A DNA stretch of 64,000 bases, from assembly GCF_002099195.1 (NCBI RefSeq), contig NZ_NBYX01000018.1, positions 62,001 to 126,000 on the forward strand. Reading direction: 5' to 3'. Origin of the DNA: Burkholderia puraquae. GTDB taxonomy: Bacteria > Pseudomonadota > Gammaproteobacteria > Burkholderiales > Burkholderiaceae. This document shows positions 43,429 to 51,400 of this stretch, one piece after another. Under the pieces are notes generated by a model. It saw nothing but the letters and a program-made list of their open reading frames with translations. It was not told the origin of the DNA and did not search any database. Numbering within the stretch: position 1 is the first letter of the stretch; each line of letters opens with the position of its first letter. The position numbers were made by a program, and so were the translations under genes.

Positions 43429-43434
43429 ATTATA
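43429..43434 (-). promoter_or_regulatory. -10 box of the TetR-LOG-SDR operon
   Basis: TATAAT on the minus strand, 95 bases before the TetR ATG. It abuts an imperfect inverted repeat (AAACC-CC-GGTTT on this strand) that could be the repressor's operator. Confidence 0.5.
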
Positions 43435-43539
43435 AACCGGGGTTTCGCCACACCGGGGCATTTCGTGATCGCGGCCCCGCGCGGCGCATGGTGCAGCGCC
43501 GCACGCGGGCGGCGCGCGACGCGTCCGCGCGATACCCGT

Positions 43540-44076
43540 CTAGAAGCCGAGCCAGTGTGCGACGACCGGGCCGAGCACGAAGCCCCACGTCGTCACGCAC
43601 GCGAACAGCGCGACCGTCACGGCTGCGCTGCCGAGATCCTTCGCGCGCTTGGAGAGTTCGTGGCGCTCGAGCGAGATGCGGTCGATCGCGGCCTCGACGC
43701 TCGAGTTCAGCAGCTCGACGATCAGCACGAGCAGCACCGAGCCGATCAGCAACGCGCGCGACGCGGCCGGCACCGGCGCGAACGCACCGATCGGGAGCAT
43801 CAGCGCGGCGAGCGTGAGTTCCTGGCGAAACGCGCTCTCCTCGCGGATCGCGACGCGAAAGCCGTTCAGCGAATGCTTGAGGGCGTACCACGCACGCGTG
43901 ATGCCGCGGTGGCGCTTGTACGGGTTCGGCGGCAGCGGCGACAACTGGTCGTCGGGGCCGAGCGGCTCGTGCGCGTGCACGTCCGCTTCGGCGTGCGGCT
44001 CTTCCTCGTCGAACGGGCGGTGCCGTTGCGGCGTGGAGGCAGGGGGCGGGGTCTTGTCGTTCAGGTCTCGTTTCAA
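43540..44076 (-). CDS. dgkA: Diacylglycerol kinase DgkA with hydrophilic N-terminal extension
   Basis: The C-terminal 120 residues are DgkA: three membrane helices with the signature IVELLNSSVEAAIDRISLER and ELSKRAKDLGSAAV. DgkA phosphorylates diacylglycerol to phosphatidic acid at the inner membrane. The first 55 residues are Pro-, Glu- and His-rich and extra to the family. I start at the TTG at 44076, which overlaps the stop of the glycosyltransferase gene (TTGA); no ATG is suitable. It is the third gene of the plcP-glycosyltransferase-dgkA unit, so its substrate may be diacylglycerol released by PlcP. Confidence 0.88.
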   Translation of the reverse strand: MKRDLNDKTPPPASTPQRHRPFDEEEPHAEADVHAHEPLGPDDQLSPLPPNPYKRHRGITRAWYALKHSLNGFRVAIREESAFRQELTLAALMLPIGAFAPVPAASRALLIGSVLLVLIVELLNSSVEAAIDRISLERHELSKRAKDLGSAAVTVALFACVTTWGFVLGPVVAHWLGF

Positions 44077-45107
44077 ACGGCGGCACCTTCGGCTGGCGAG
44101 TACGCGGTCTTCGGCAGCGGCTTCAGATGCGACGCGAACTGCTCGGAAGCCGCACGCCACGAGAAGCGTTCGGCCCATGCGCGCGCAGTCGTGCGTTCGA
44201 TCTTCAGCGCCTCGAGGCAGGCTTCCTGCAGGTCCTCGTGCATCGCGCCGGCGTCGCCGTCGCCGAGCACGTCGATCGGGCCCGTCACGGGATAGGCGGC
44301 AACCGGCGTGCCGCAGGCGAGCGCCTCGAGCAGCACGAGGCCGAACGTGTCGGTGCGACTCGGGAACACGAACACGTCGGCCGCAGCATACACCTTCGCG
44401 AGCTCGGTCTGTGACAGCACGCCGAGATAGTTCGCTTCCGGATAGCGCGACTTCAGCTCCGCGAGCGCGGGGCCTTCGCCCGCGACCCACTTCGAGCCGG
44501 GCAGGTCGAGACGCAGGAACGCCTCGACGTTCTTTTCGATCGCGACACGGCCCACGTACAGGAAGATCGGCCGCGCGGTATTGAGCACCTTCGATTCCAT
44601 CGGCCGGAACACGTCGAGATCGACGCCGCGGGTCCACAGCACGACGTTCGTGAAGCCGAATTTCTCGAGGTCCTGCTTGACGACCGGCGTCGGCGCCATC
44701 ACGGCGAGCGACGGGCCGTGGAACCAGTGCAGGAAACGGTAGGTCGCGGCGAGCGGGATGCCGAAGCGCGCCTGCACGTATTCCGGAAAGCGCGTGTGGT
44801 ACGCGGTCGTGTACGGCAGCTTGCGCGAACGCGCGTAGCGCCGCGCAGCGAGGCCGAGCGGGCCTTCGGTCGCGATGTGCAGCGCGTCGGGTGCGAACGC
44901 GTCGATCCGCGAGCGCAGCTTGCGGTACGGCAGGATCGACAGGCGGATCTCGGGGTAGGTCGGGCAGGGCACGGTGCGGAATTCCAGCGGCGTCAGCAGT
45001 TCGACACGGTGGCCGAGCGCAGTGAGTTCGCGCGACGTGCTCTTCAGCGTACGCACGACGCCGTTGACCTGCGGTTCCCATGCGTCGGTGACGATCATGA
45101 TCTTCAT
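44073..45107 (-). CDS. Family 4 glycosyltransferase, Agt/SqdX-like (candidate glycolipid synthase)
   Basis: The 344-residue GT-B protein starts KIMIVTDAWEPQVNGVVRTL, the pattern of glycosyltransferases that act on diacylglycerol (SqdX, Agt) and of mannosyltransferases such as PimB. The donor-site part holds YVGRVAIEKNVEAFL near 198-212 and the E-x7-E region SRTDTFGLVLLEALACGTPV near 277-296. It follows the PlcP-like gene by 29 bases and overlaps dgkA by four. In alphaproteobacteria and Pseudomonas aeruginosa, neighbouring plcP and agt genes remodel phospholipids to glycolipids under phosphate shortage. I infer the same here; a mannosyltransferase of another pathway is the alternative. Confidence 0.8.
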   Translation of the reverse strand: MKIMIVTDAWEPQVNGVVRTLKSTSRELTALGHRVELLTPLEFRTVPCPTYPEIRLSILPYRKLRSRIDAFAPDALHIATEGPLGLAARRYARSRKLPYTTAYHTRFPEYVQARFGIPLAATYRFLHWFHGPSLAVMAPTPVVKQDLEKFGFTNVVLWTRGVDLDVFRPMESKVLNTARPIFLYVGRVAIEKNVEAFLRLDLPGSKWVAGEGPALAELKSRYPEANYLGVLSQTELAKVYAAADVFVFPSRTDTFGLVLLEALACGTPVAAYPVTGPIDVLGDGDAGAMHEDLQEACLEALKIERTTARAWAERFSWRAASEQFASHLKPLPKTAYSPAEGAAV

Positions 45108-45136
45108 CGCGGCATTGTCCTGTAAGTAGAGTTGTG

Positions 45137-46075
45137 TCAGGCAGTGGCCTTGGCCTTGCGCGACGTGGTCTCCGACGGTGCGGTGCGCATCACCGTCCAG
45201 TAGACGATCTTCAGTTCGCCTTCCATCGTTTCGACGAGCGCGGACAGGCTTTCGACCCAGTCGCCGTCGTTGCAGTACAGCACGCCGTCGATGTCGCGGA
45301 TCTCCGCCTTGTGGATGTGGCCGCACACGACGCCGTCGCAGCCGCGGCGGCGCGCCTCGTCGGTCATGACGGTCTCGAACTGCGAGATGAAGTTGACGGC
45401 GTTCTTGACCTGGTGCTTCAGGTACTGCGACAGCGACCAGTACTGGAACCCGAGCCGGCTGCGGATCCGGTTGAACCAGCGGTTCAGCACGAGGATCAGC
45501 GTGTAGAGCGTGTCGCCGAGGTACGCGAGCCATTTCGCGTGCTGGATCACGCCGTCGAACAGGTCGCCGTGCACGATCCACAAACGTTTGCCTGCGAGCG
45601 TCGTGTGGAATGCCTCGCCGCGCACCTGGATGTCGCCGAACGCGAGATCGCAGAACTGCCGCGCCCCTTCGTCGTGGTTGCCGGGGATGTAGACGACCTG
45701 CGTCCCCTTGCGCGCCTTGCGCAGGATCTTCTGCACGACGTCGTTGTGCGCCTGCGGCCAGTACCAGCCCTTCTTCAGTTGCCAGCCGTCGATGATGTCG
45801 CCGACGAGGTACAGGTACTCCGAATCGTTGTGGCGCAGGAAGTCGAGCAGGTACGGCGCCTGGCAACCGCTCGAGCCGAGGTGGATGTCGGACAGCCAGA
45901 TGGTGCGGTAGCGATGGGCAGACGAGTCGGGGTCGTCATGCTGCGCGGCGTGCCCGGCTGGCGGTTCTTGCGACACCAGCCCGTCGGTTGCGGCAGAGCC
46001 TGACAGGAAGGCGGTGGCGGCGCGGGCGCCGATGGGGTGACGGAACAGGGAGGTCGCAGACGTTTTCTGGCCCAT
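45137..46075 (-). CDS. plcP: PlcP-like metallophosphoesterase (phospholipase C type)
   Basis: The 312-residue calcineurin-like phosphoesterase shows every metal motif: LSDIHLG (Asp63, His65), VGDIIDGW, IPGNHDEG, WIVHGDLFD and CGHIHKAE. Between them are LLDFLRHND, GWYWPQAHNDVVQK and YWSLSQYLKHQVKNAVN, which I recognise from PlcP, the enzyme that degrades phospholipids to diacylglycerol during phosphate limitation. It also resembles UDP-2,3-diacylglucosamine hydrolase (LpxH), the alternative label. A non-conserved 55-residue N-terminal extension precedes the domain. It leads the plcP-glycosyltransferase-dgkA operon and has a Pho-box-like sequence about 50 bases before the ATG. Confidence 0.8.
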   Translation of the reverse strand: MGQKTSATSLFRHPIGARAATAFLSGSAATDGLVSQEPPAGHAAQHDDPDSSAHRYRTIWLSDIHLGSSGCQAPYLLDFLRHNDSEYLYLVGDIIDGWQLKKGWYWPQAHNDVVQKILRKARKGTQVVYIPGNHDEGARQFCDLAFGDIQVRGEAFHTTLAGKRLWIVHGDLFDGVIQHAKWLAYLGDTLYTLILVLNRWFNRIRSRLGFQYWSLSQYLKHQVKNAVNFISQFETVMTDEARRRGCDGVVCGHIHKAEIRDIDGVLYCNDGDWVESLSALVETMEGELKIVYWTVMRTAPSETTSRKAKATA

Positions 46076-46121
46076 GCATGACTCGCGCCGGTTGACATTA
46101 CCGGCATTCCGCCATGCGGGC

Positions 46122-46139
46122 GTGACTGTGCCGTGACAG
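46122..46139 (-). promoter_or_regulatory. Pho-box-like element within a 9-bp inverted repeat before plcP
   Basis: On the minus strand the site reads CTGTCAC-GGCA-CAGTCAC: two 7-base direct repeats spaced by four bases. They agree with the PhoB half-site CTGTCAT/C at 12 or 13 of 14 positions. The same DNA is also a 9-bp inverted repeat (CGTGACTGT / ACAGTCACG, 46121-46144). The geometry fits PhoB binding, but the spacer is GC-rich, unlike the E. coli consensus. Confidence 0.5.
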
Positions 46140-46300
46140 TCACGAGACGTTCTTATTACGACCGCTGCAAGGTGTTTAGCAGTGAATGAAGGGGCGTTGG
46201 GTAATCTGCCGTACGGAACGGCTGGCCGTTGTCTGGCAAGGCTGTCGGGCGGGGCAGGAGCCGCCCCGGCGAAGTGTTTTTGTCTGGCGAATGCAGTGCG

Positions 46301-46813
46301 TCAGCGTGGTATCGCGACGACGCGCGTGCGTGCGATCCGGTCGTGCGGAAACTGGCGGCCGGCATGCAGCCGGGCGGCGCCTGCCCACACGGCGATCCAC
46401 GCGGCGGTGAGCGCGAGCGTGACGGGTACCGACAGGCCGAGGAGCGGATGCAGCGCGAGCGGCGGCAGGAACCACAGCCAGCCGAGCGCATAGCGCACGA
46501 GCGCATGGCCCGTGCGCAGCGGCCGGCCGCTCGACGATTCGAGCCGCAGCCGCCAGGTTTTCATCGGCAGCGTCTGGCCGCCGTGCGTCCAGAACCACAC
46601 GAAGTACGCGCCGACCACGAGTGCGATCCAGGCGGCGAGCAGGTTGTGATGGACGAGGCCGTTGCGTTGCTGCGTCGCGAGGCTGAACGCGAGCCCGGCG
46701 AAGAACACCACGCCGAACAGCAGCACGCCTTCGTAGAGCAGCGCGGCGAGACGCCGTCGCACGGACGGCGCGGCGGCCGGGGATTCGGGGGCGTGGGCGT
46801 TCGCCACGGCCAC
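46301..46813 (-). CDS. RDD family membrane protein
   Basis: The 170-residue protein has the RDD domain: RRLAALLYEGVLLFGVVFFA near 20-39, WTHGGQTLPMKTWRLRLES near 75-93 with the basic signature, and about four membrane helices in total. RDD proteins are small inner-membrane proteins; some are Na+/H+ antiporters and most are uncharacterised. The Arg-Asp pair typical of the first helix is not clearly present here (the corresponding acidic residue is Glu in LLYEGVLL). It directly follows the DUF3106 gene with no gap and belongs to the sigma factor operon. Confidence 0.78.
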   Translation of the reverse strand: MAVANAHAPESPAAAPSVRRRLAALLYEGVLLFGVVFFAGLAFSLATQQRNGLVHHNLLAAWIALVVGAYFVWFWTHGGQTLPMKTWRLRLESSSGRPLRTGHALVRYALGWLWFLPPLALHPLLGLSVPVTLALTAAWIAVWAGAARLHAGRQFPHDRIARTRVVAIPR

Positions 46814-47572
46814 TCAGGAGCCTTTGAACAGCGAGGGTGCGTCGGCGGGCGACACCGGCGCCACGGCGGCGGGTGCGGATGCGGTGCCGGCTGTCGACGA
46901 CGCGGGCACCGGCGGCGCGATGGCGGCCGAGACGGGCGCCGGTGCGGTGGCCGGGCCACTGGCCGGGTGTTCGTGCGAATTGACGAGGCGGCGGACGTCA
47001 CGGTCGGCGACGGTTGGCGGCGCGCTGACGACGCTCGGCCGACGGCGGCGCTCGGCGGCCGCGAGACGTTCCTTCTGCTCTTCGGGGAGTTGCTGGTACG
47101 CCTTCCAGGCCCGCTCGCGCGCTTGCGCGGAAAGCTCCTTCGCGCTCTGGTAGTTCTCGCGCGCGACCCGGCGCTGCTCGGGCGTCATCCGGGCCCATTC
47201 GGTCATCCGATCCTGCAGGCGCTTTTGATCATCGGGCGTCAACTTCGCGAAACGCGATGCAATCTTCAGCCATTTGCGCTTGCGGGCATCGCTGAAACCG
47301 TCCCACTGGTCGGCGAACGGCGCGAGTGCCGCGTGCTGTGCCGGTGTGAGGCGCGCCCACGACAGCGGGCCGGTAGCGGCAGGCAGCGGCAGGGGCAGCG
47401 GGGGGAGTTCGGTGGTCAGCCCGGTCGCGGCAGATGCGGGCGCGGCAGGGCTGCTGGCCGCGGCGGCGGTCGTCGCGGGGGCCGGGTGGAATCGTGGGTA
47501 AGTGGCGACGTAGGAAACGGCGATCGCGATTACGCATCCGAAAAATACGGCCAGGCCGCGCTTCTGACTCAC
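46814..47572 (-). CDS. DUF3106 domain protein, single-helix anchored
   Basis: This 252-residue protein has an N-terminal membrane helix (AVFFGCVIAIAVSYVATYP, about 8-26), an Ala/Pro linker, and a DUF3106 region with LSWARLTPAQHAALAPFADQ and the repeated pattern of Trp and T-P-[DE]-[DQ] helices (KLTPDDQKRLQDRM, RMTPEQRRVARENY). A Pro/Ala-rich tail follows. Most of it probably lies in the periplasm. The GTG at 47572 is preceded by GAGGGG and starts the conserved part. The position between the DUF3619 and RDD genes places it in a sigma-factor operon; its function is unknown. Confidence 0.75.
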   Translation of the reverse strand: MSQKRGLAVFFGCVIAIAVSYVATYPRFHPAPATTAAAASSPAAPASAATGLTTELPPLPLPLPAATGPLSWARLTPAQHAALAPFADQWDGFSDARKRKWLKIASRFAKLTPDDQKRLQDRMTEWARMTPEQRRVARENYQSAKELSAQARERAWKAYQQLPEEQKERLAAAERRRRPSVVSAPPTVADRDVRRLVNSHEHPASGPATAPAPVSAAIAPPVPASSTAGTASAPAAVAPVSPADAPSLFKGS

Positions 47573-47598
47573 CCGTGCGATCCCCTCGTTATTGTCTG

Positions 47599-48024
47599 TT
47601 AGTGAGCGCGCGACAGATACGCGTTGAACCCGTGATCGAGATACGCGTTGAGCGGCAGGTCGTCGCTGAGCATCGCCGCGTCGATGTCGGCGAGTTCGGC
47701 GGTGCGCTGCATGTCTTCCCAGTAGGCGATGCCGACCAGCCCGGCGAGCAGCAGTGCCAGCGGCCACGCGCGCAGCAGGCGGCGCGCGAACGACGCCTGC
47801 GGGCGGCTCGCGGGTGCCGTGCCATACGCACCGGCCGCGCCGGCGAAGGCCGGCACGAACACCGGCACGGTCGCGGCTTCGGGCTTCTTGCGCGCGAGCG
47901 CAGCCCGGCGGGCGACGGCCAGACGGTCGGTGGTCGCGGCGGGCAGGTCGGCCGCGCGCTCGTCCAGCGCGCGGCGCACCTTCAGCGCGAATTCGTGTTC
48001 TCGATTTGCGGGAGCGGAGCTCAT
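47599..48024 (-). CDS. DUF3619 family membrane protein, candidate anti-sigma factor
   Basis: The 141-residue protein has about 70 N-terminal cytoplasmic residues (EHEFALKVRRALDERAADLP), one membrane helix (WPLALLLAGLVGIAYW near 84-99) and a short C-terminal part with DDLPLNAYLDHGFNAYLSR. Its start overlaps the sigma factor gene's stop by four bases (ATGA). That layout, a small single-helix protein coupled to an ECF sigma gene, is typical of anti-sigma factors, but DUF3619 has no demonstrated role that I know of. Confidence 0.75.
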   Translation of the reverse strand: MSSAPANREHEFALKVRRALDERAADLPAATTDRLAVARRAALARKKPEAATVPVFVPAFAGAAGAYGTAPASRPQASFARRLLRAWPLALLLAGLVGIAYWEDMQRTAELADIDAAMLSDDLPLNAYLDHGFNAYLSRAH

Positions 48025-48584
48025 AGCGTGATTCCTTTGGCCTTGAGCGCGTGCGCCAGGGTGTGGGTGGCTCGCGAGCAGTGCGTTTTCACGCTGCCCT
48101 CGGAGCACCCCATTGCGGCGGCAGTCTCGGCGACATCCATATCTTCCCAATAACGCATCAGGAACGCTTCCCGTTGACGTGCCGGAAGTTTCTGGATTTC
48201 TTCGTCGATCAGGGCCAGAACCTGCTCGCGTTCGAGGCGGTGCTCGCTGCTTTCGACGCCCGCGTTGTCGTCCGCGGATTCGAGTGTTTCGAGGGGGTCG
48301 AAGTCGTCGTCGTCGGTGTTGTTCAGCGACGAGAAGAGCGTGACCCAGGTATTGCGGACTTTCTGCCGGCGGAACCAGTCGTGGATCGCGTTCTGCAGGA
48401 TCCGCTGAAAAAGCAGCGGCAGCTCGGCCGCCGGCCGGTCGCCGTACTTCTCCGCAAGCTTGATCATCGCGTCCTGCACGATGTCGAGCGACGCATCGTC
48501 GTCACGCACGGCGTACGCAGCCTGCTTGAACGCGCGCCTTTCGACGCCCGCCAGAAAGTCGGCGAGTTCCTTGTCTGATGCCAT
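48021..48584 (-). CDS. ECF-type RNA polymerase sigma factor
   Basis: The 187-residue sigma factor has region 2 (AAYAVRDDDASLDIVQDAMI near 21-40, then LLFQRILQNAIHDWFRRQ near 57-74) and region 4 (LPARQREAFLMRYWEDMDVA and CSEGSVKTHCSRATHTLAHA). The acidic linker SSLNNTDDDDFDPLETLE is unusual in length. It would redirect RNA polymerase to a stress or envelope regulon. The ATG at 48584 begins the conserved domain. It is first in the operon sigma-DUF3619-DUF3106-RDD, all coupled or nearly so. Confidence 0.88.
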   Translation of the reverse strand: MASDKELADFLAGVERRAFKQAAYAVRDDDASLDIVQDAMIKLAEKYGDRPAAELPLLFQRILQNAIHDWFRRQKVRNTWVTLFSSLNNTDDDDFDPLETLESADDNAGVESSEHRLEREQVLALIDEEIQKLPARQREAFLMRYWEDMDVAETAAAMGCSEGSVKTHCSRATHTLAHALKAKGITL

Positions 48585-48938
48585 TCCGTGAAGGTATGCG
48601 CTGCGGACCGCTGCGTGGTGTAAAAGGTCGAAAATTTCGTAAAACCCGCGGATGCTATCAAATTTTCGCGCCGCTTGGCACCGGGTTGGGCGCCGCACGT
48701 TGCGCGCGAGCCGCGGTGGCGGGGTGCCGGGCGGTGCCCATGATGCGCTGCGGGATATTTTGCTTGACGACCCATTCGTGACCCGCTATCGTCAATGATT
48801 CGCAACATGAAGTGATGGTCTCATTTGAGGCTGGCCCAAGAAGCCTGCCCTTCAAACTGGACGCGCCGCTTGAACCCGAGCCACAAGCCCGGCAGAGAGC
48901 ACCCGATCAATTTTTTGCCGAAAATTCGAAAGGTCAAA
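48585..48938. other. Divergent control region between the sigma operon and ilvI
   Basis: These 354 bases contain the ilvI promoter (48764-48792) and about 140 bases of ilvI leader. I found no Leu/Ile/Val-rich leader peptide here. The start of the sigma operon must also be served from the left part; no clear promoter was seen for it. Confidence 0.5.
48764..48792 (+). promoter_or_regulatory. Sigma-70 promoter of ilvIHC
   Basis: TTGACG (48764-48769) and TATCGT (48787-48792) are separated by exactly 17 bases. Start of transcription would be near 48799, leaving a leader of about 140 bases before ilvI. Confidence 0.65.
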
Positions 48939-50702
48939 ATGAACATGCCCAGCGCGGAATTCTCCACGTCGGAACCCCTTTCCCCTCCCGATAGCGACTC
49001 CATCGGCGGTACCGTGCTCATGAAGGCACTGGCCGATGAAAACGTCGAATTCATCTGGGGCTACCCCGGCGGCTCGGTACTCTACATCTACGACGAGCTT
49101 TACAAGCAGGACAAGATTCAGCACGTGCTGGTGCGCCACGAACAGGCGGCCGTGCACGCAGCCGATGCGTATGCGCGTTCCACCGGCAATGTCGGCGTCT
49201 GCCTCGTGACGTCGGGCCCCGGTGTCACCAACGCGGTGACCGGCATCGCCACGGCGTACATGGATTCGATCCCGATGGTCGTGATCAGCGGCCAGGTGCC
49301 CACGGCCGCGATCGGCCAGGATGCGTTCCAGGAGTGCGACACCGTCGGCATCACGCGTCCGTGCGTGAAGCACAACTTCCTCGTGAAGGACGTGCGCGAC
49401 CTCGCGGAAACCGTCAAGAAGGCGTTCTATATCGCCCGCACCGGCCGTCCGGGCCCGGTGCTGATCGACATCCCGAAGGACATCTCGAAGACGCCGTGCC
49501 AGTACGAGCCCATCAAGAGCGTGTCGCTGCGTTCGTACAACCCGGTCACGAAGGGCCATTCGGGCCAGATCCGCAAGGCCGTGTCGCTGCTGTTGACGGC
49601 GAAGCGTCCGTACATCTACACGGGCGGCGGCATCATCCTCGCCGACGCGTCGCGCGAACTGAACCAGTTCGCGGACCTGCTCGGCTATCCGGTCACGAAC
49701 ACGCTGATGGGCCTCGGCGGCTATCGTGCGTCGGACAAGAAATTCCTCGGCATGCTCGGCATGCACGGCACCTACGAAGCGAACATGGCGATGCAGCACT
49801 GCGACGTGCTGATCGCGATCGGTGCCCGCTTCGACGACCGCGTGATCGGCGACCCGGCGCACTTCGCGTCGCGTCCGCGCAAGATCATCCACATCGACAT
49901 CGACCCGTCGTCGATCTCGAAGCGTGTGAAGGTCGACATCCCGATCGTCGGCGACGTGAAGGAAGTGCTGAAGGAGCTGATCGAGCAACTGCAGACGGCC
50001 GAGCATGGCCCCGACACCGAGGCGCTCGCGCAATGGTGGAAGGACATCGAGGGCTGGCGCGCGAAGGACTGCCTGAAGTACGACCGCGAAAGCGAGATCA
50101 TCAAGCCGCAGTACGTGGTCGAGAAGGCGTGGGAGCTGACGGACGGCAATGCGTTCGTGTGCTCGGACGTCGGCCAGCACCAGATGTGGGCGGCGCAGTT
50201 CTACCGTTTCAACAAGCCGCGTCGCTGGATCAACTCCGGCGGCCTCGGCACGATGGGCTTCGGCCTGCCGGCAGCGATGGGCGTCAAGATGGCGCACCCG
50301 GACGACGACGTGCTGTGCATCACGGGCGAAGGCTCGATCCAGATGTGCATCCAGGAACTGTCGACCTGCCTGCAGTACGACACGCCCGTGAAGATCATTT
50401 CGCTGAACAACCGCTATCTCGGCATGGTTCGCCAGTGGCAGCAGATCGAATACAGCAAGCGCTATTCGCATTCGTACATGGATGCGCTGCCCGATTTCGT
50501 GAAGCTCGCCGAAGCGTACGGCCATGTCGGCATGCGGATCGAAAAGACTTCGGATGTGGAGCCGGCGCTGAAGGAAGCGCTGCGCCTGAAGGACCGCACC
50601 GTGTTTCTCGACTTCCAGACCGATCCGACCGAAAACGTCTGGCCGATGGTACAGGCCGGCAAGGGCATCACCGAGATGCTGCTCGGATCGGAAGATCTGT
50701 AA
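48939..50702 (+). CDS. ilvI: Acetolactate synthase large (catalytic) subunit
   Basis: The 587-residue ThDP enzyme makes acetolactate or acetohydroxybutyrate from pyruvate, the first common step of Val, Leu and Ile synthesis. Motifs: WGYPGGSVLYIYDEL near 38-52, the catalytic Glu in RHEQAAVHAADAYARSTG, and the ThDP region GLGTMGFGLPAAMGVK followed by GEGSIQMCIQEL. Residues 1-20 are extra to the core. Start at the ATG at 48939 is set by GAAAGG. It is followed by ilvH and ilvC, so the three form an operon. Confidence 0.95.
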   Translation: MNMPSAEFSTSEPLSPPDSDSIGGTVLMKALADENVEFIWGYPGGSVLYIYDELYKQDKIQHVLVRHEQAAVHAADAYARSTGNVGVCLVTSGPGVTNAVTGIATAYMDSIPMVVISGQVPTAAIGQDAFQECDTVGITRPCVKHNFLVKDVRDLAETVKKAFYIARTGRPGPVLIDIPKDISKTPCQYEPIKSVSLRSYNPVTKGHSGQIRKAVSLLLTAKRPYIYTGGGIILADASRELNQFADLLGYPVTNTLMGLGGYRASDKKFLGMLGMHGTYEANMAMQHCDVLIAIGARFDDRVIGDPAHFASRPRKIIHIDIDPSSISKRVKVDIPIVGDVKEVLKELIEQLQTAEHGPDTEALAQWWKDIEGWRAKDCLKYDRESEIIKPQYVVEKAWELTDGNAFVCSDVGQHQMWAAQFYRFNKPRRWINSGGLGTMGFGLPAAMGVKMAHPDDDVLCITGEGSIQMCIQELSTCLQYDTPVKIISLNNRYLGMVRQWQQIEYSKRYSHSYMDALPDFVKLAEAYGHVGMRIEKTSDVEPALKEALRLKDRTVFLDFQTDPTENVWPMVQAGKGITEMLLGSEDL

Positions 50703-50813
50703 CGGCGCGACGCGCGCCCGAGCCCGATGCGGCCGCCTTCACGAAGGGCGGTGCGGCACGCGGCGGCGCGCGGCGCGAGTGAATCGACACGGCACATTCT
50801 GGAAGAAGCGAAC

Positions 50814-51305
50814 ATGAGACACATCATTTCCGTCCTGCTGGAGAACGAACCGGGCGCGCTGTCGCGCGTGGTCGGTCTGTTTTCCGCACGCGGCTACAAC
50901 ATCGAAACCTTGACGGTGGCGCCGACCGAAGACCAATCGCTGTCGCGGCTCACCATCGTATCCATTGGCTCCGACGACGTGATCGAACAGATCACGAAGC
51001 ATCTGAACCGCCTGATCGAGGTGGTGAAAGTGGTGGACCTGACCGACGGTGCACACATCGAACGCGAGCTGATGCTGATCAAGGTACGTGCAGTGGGCAA
51101 GGAGCGCGAAGAAATGAAGCGGATGGCGGACATTTTCCGCGGCCGCATCATCGACGTGACCGAAAAGACCTACACGATCGAATTGACGGGCGCGAGCGAC
51201 AAGCTCGACGCATTCATCCAGGGGCTGGACGCGGGCGCGATCCTGGAGACCGTGCGCACCGGCAGCTCCGGCATCGGACGCGGCGAGCGCATCCTGAAGG
51301 TGTGA
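50814..51305 (+). CDS. ilvH: Acetolactate synthase small (regulatory) subunit
   Basis: The 163-residue protein has an ACT domain at residues 1-78 (RHIISVLLENEPGALSRVVG, SARGYNIETLTVAPTED) and a C-terminal regulatory domain (RIIDVTEKTYTIELTGASDK). It binds valine and confers feedback inhibition on the large subunit. GGAAGAAGCG precedes the ATG, 111 bases after ilvI. The pair with ilvI and ilvC is the standard branched-chain cluster. Confidence 0.95.
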   Translation: MRHIISVLLENEPGALSRVVGLFSARGYNIETLTVAPTEDQSLSRLTIVSIGSDDVIEQITKHLNRLIEVVKVVDLTDGAHIERELMLIKVRAVGKEREEMKRMADIFRGRIIDVTEKTYTIELTGASDKLDAFIQGLDAGAILETVRTGSSGIGRGERILKV

Positions 51306-51400
51306 TGCCAGACCGGCACGCCGGGTGCGCCGTCATGTCCCGGCCCGCAGTACTCCATCCGAACGAATTGTTGAATTTTTGAATTAGCGAAGGAACCATC

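Noticed and set aside
48786..48938. Attenuator leader peptide in front of ilvI
   Set aside because: Short frames here contain few Ile, Leu or Val codons and no terminator hairpin follows, unlike the leuA leader.
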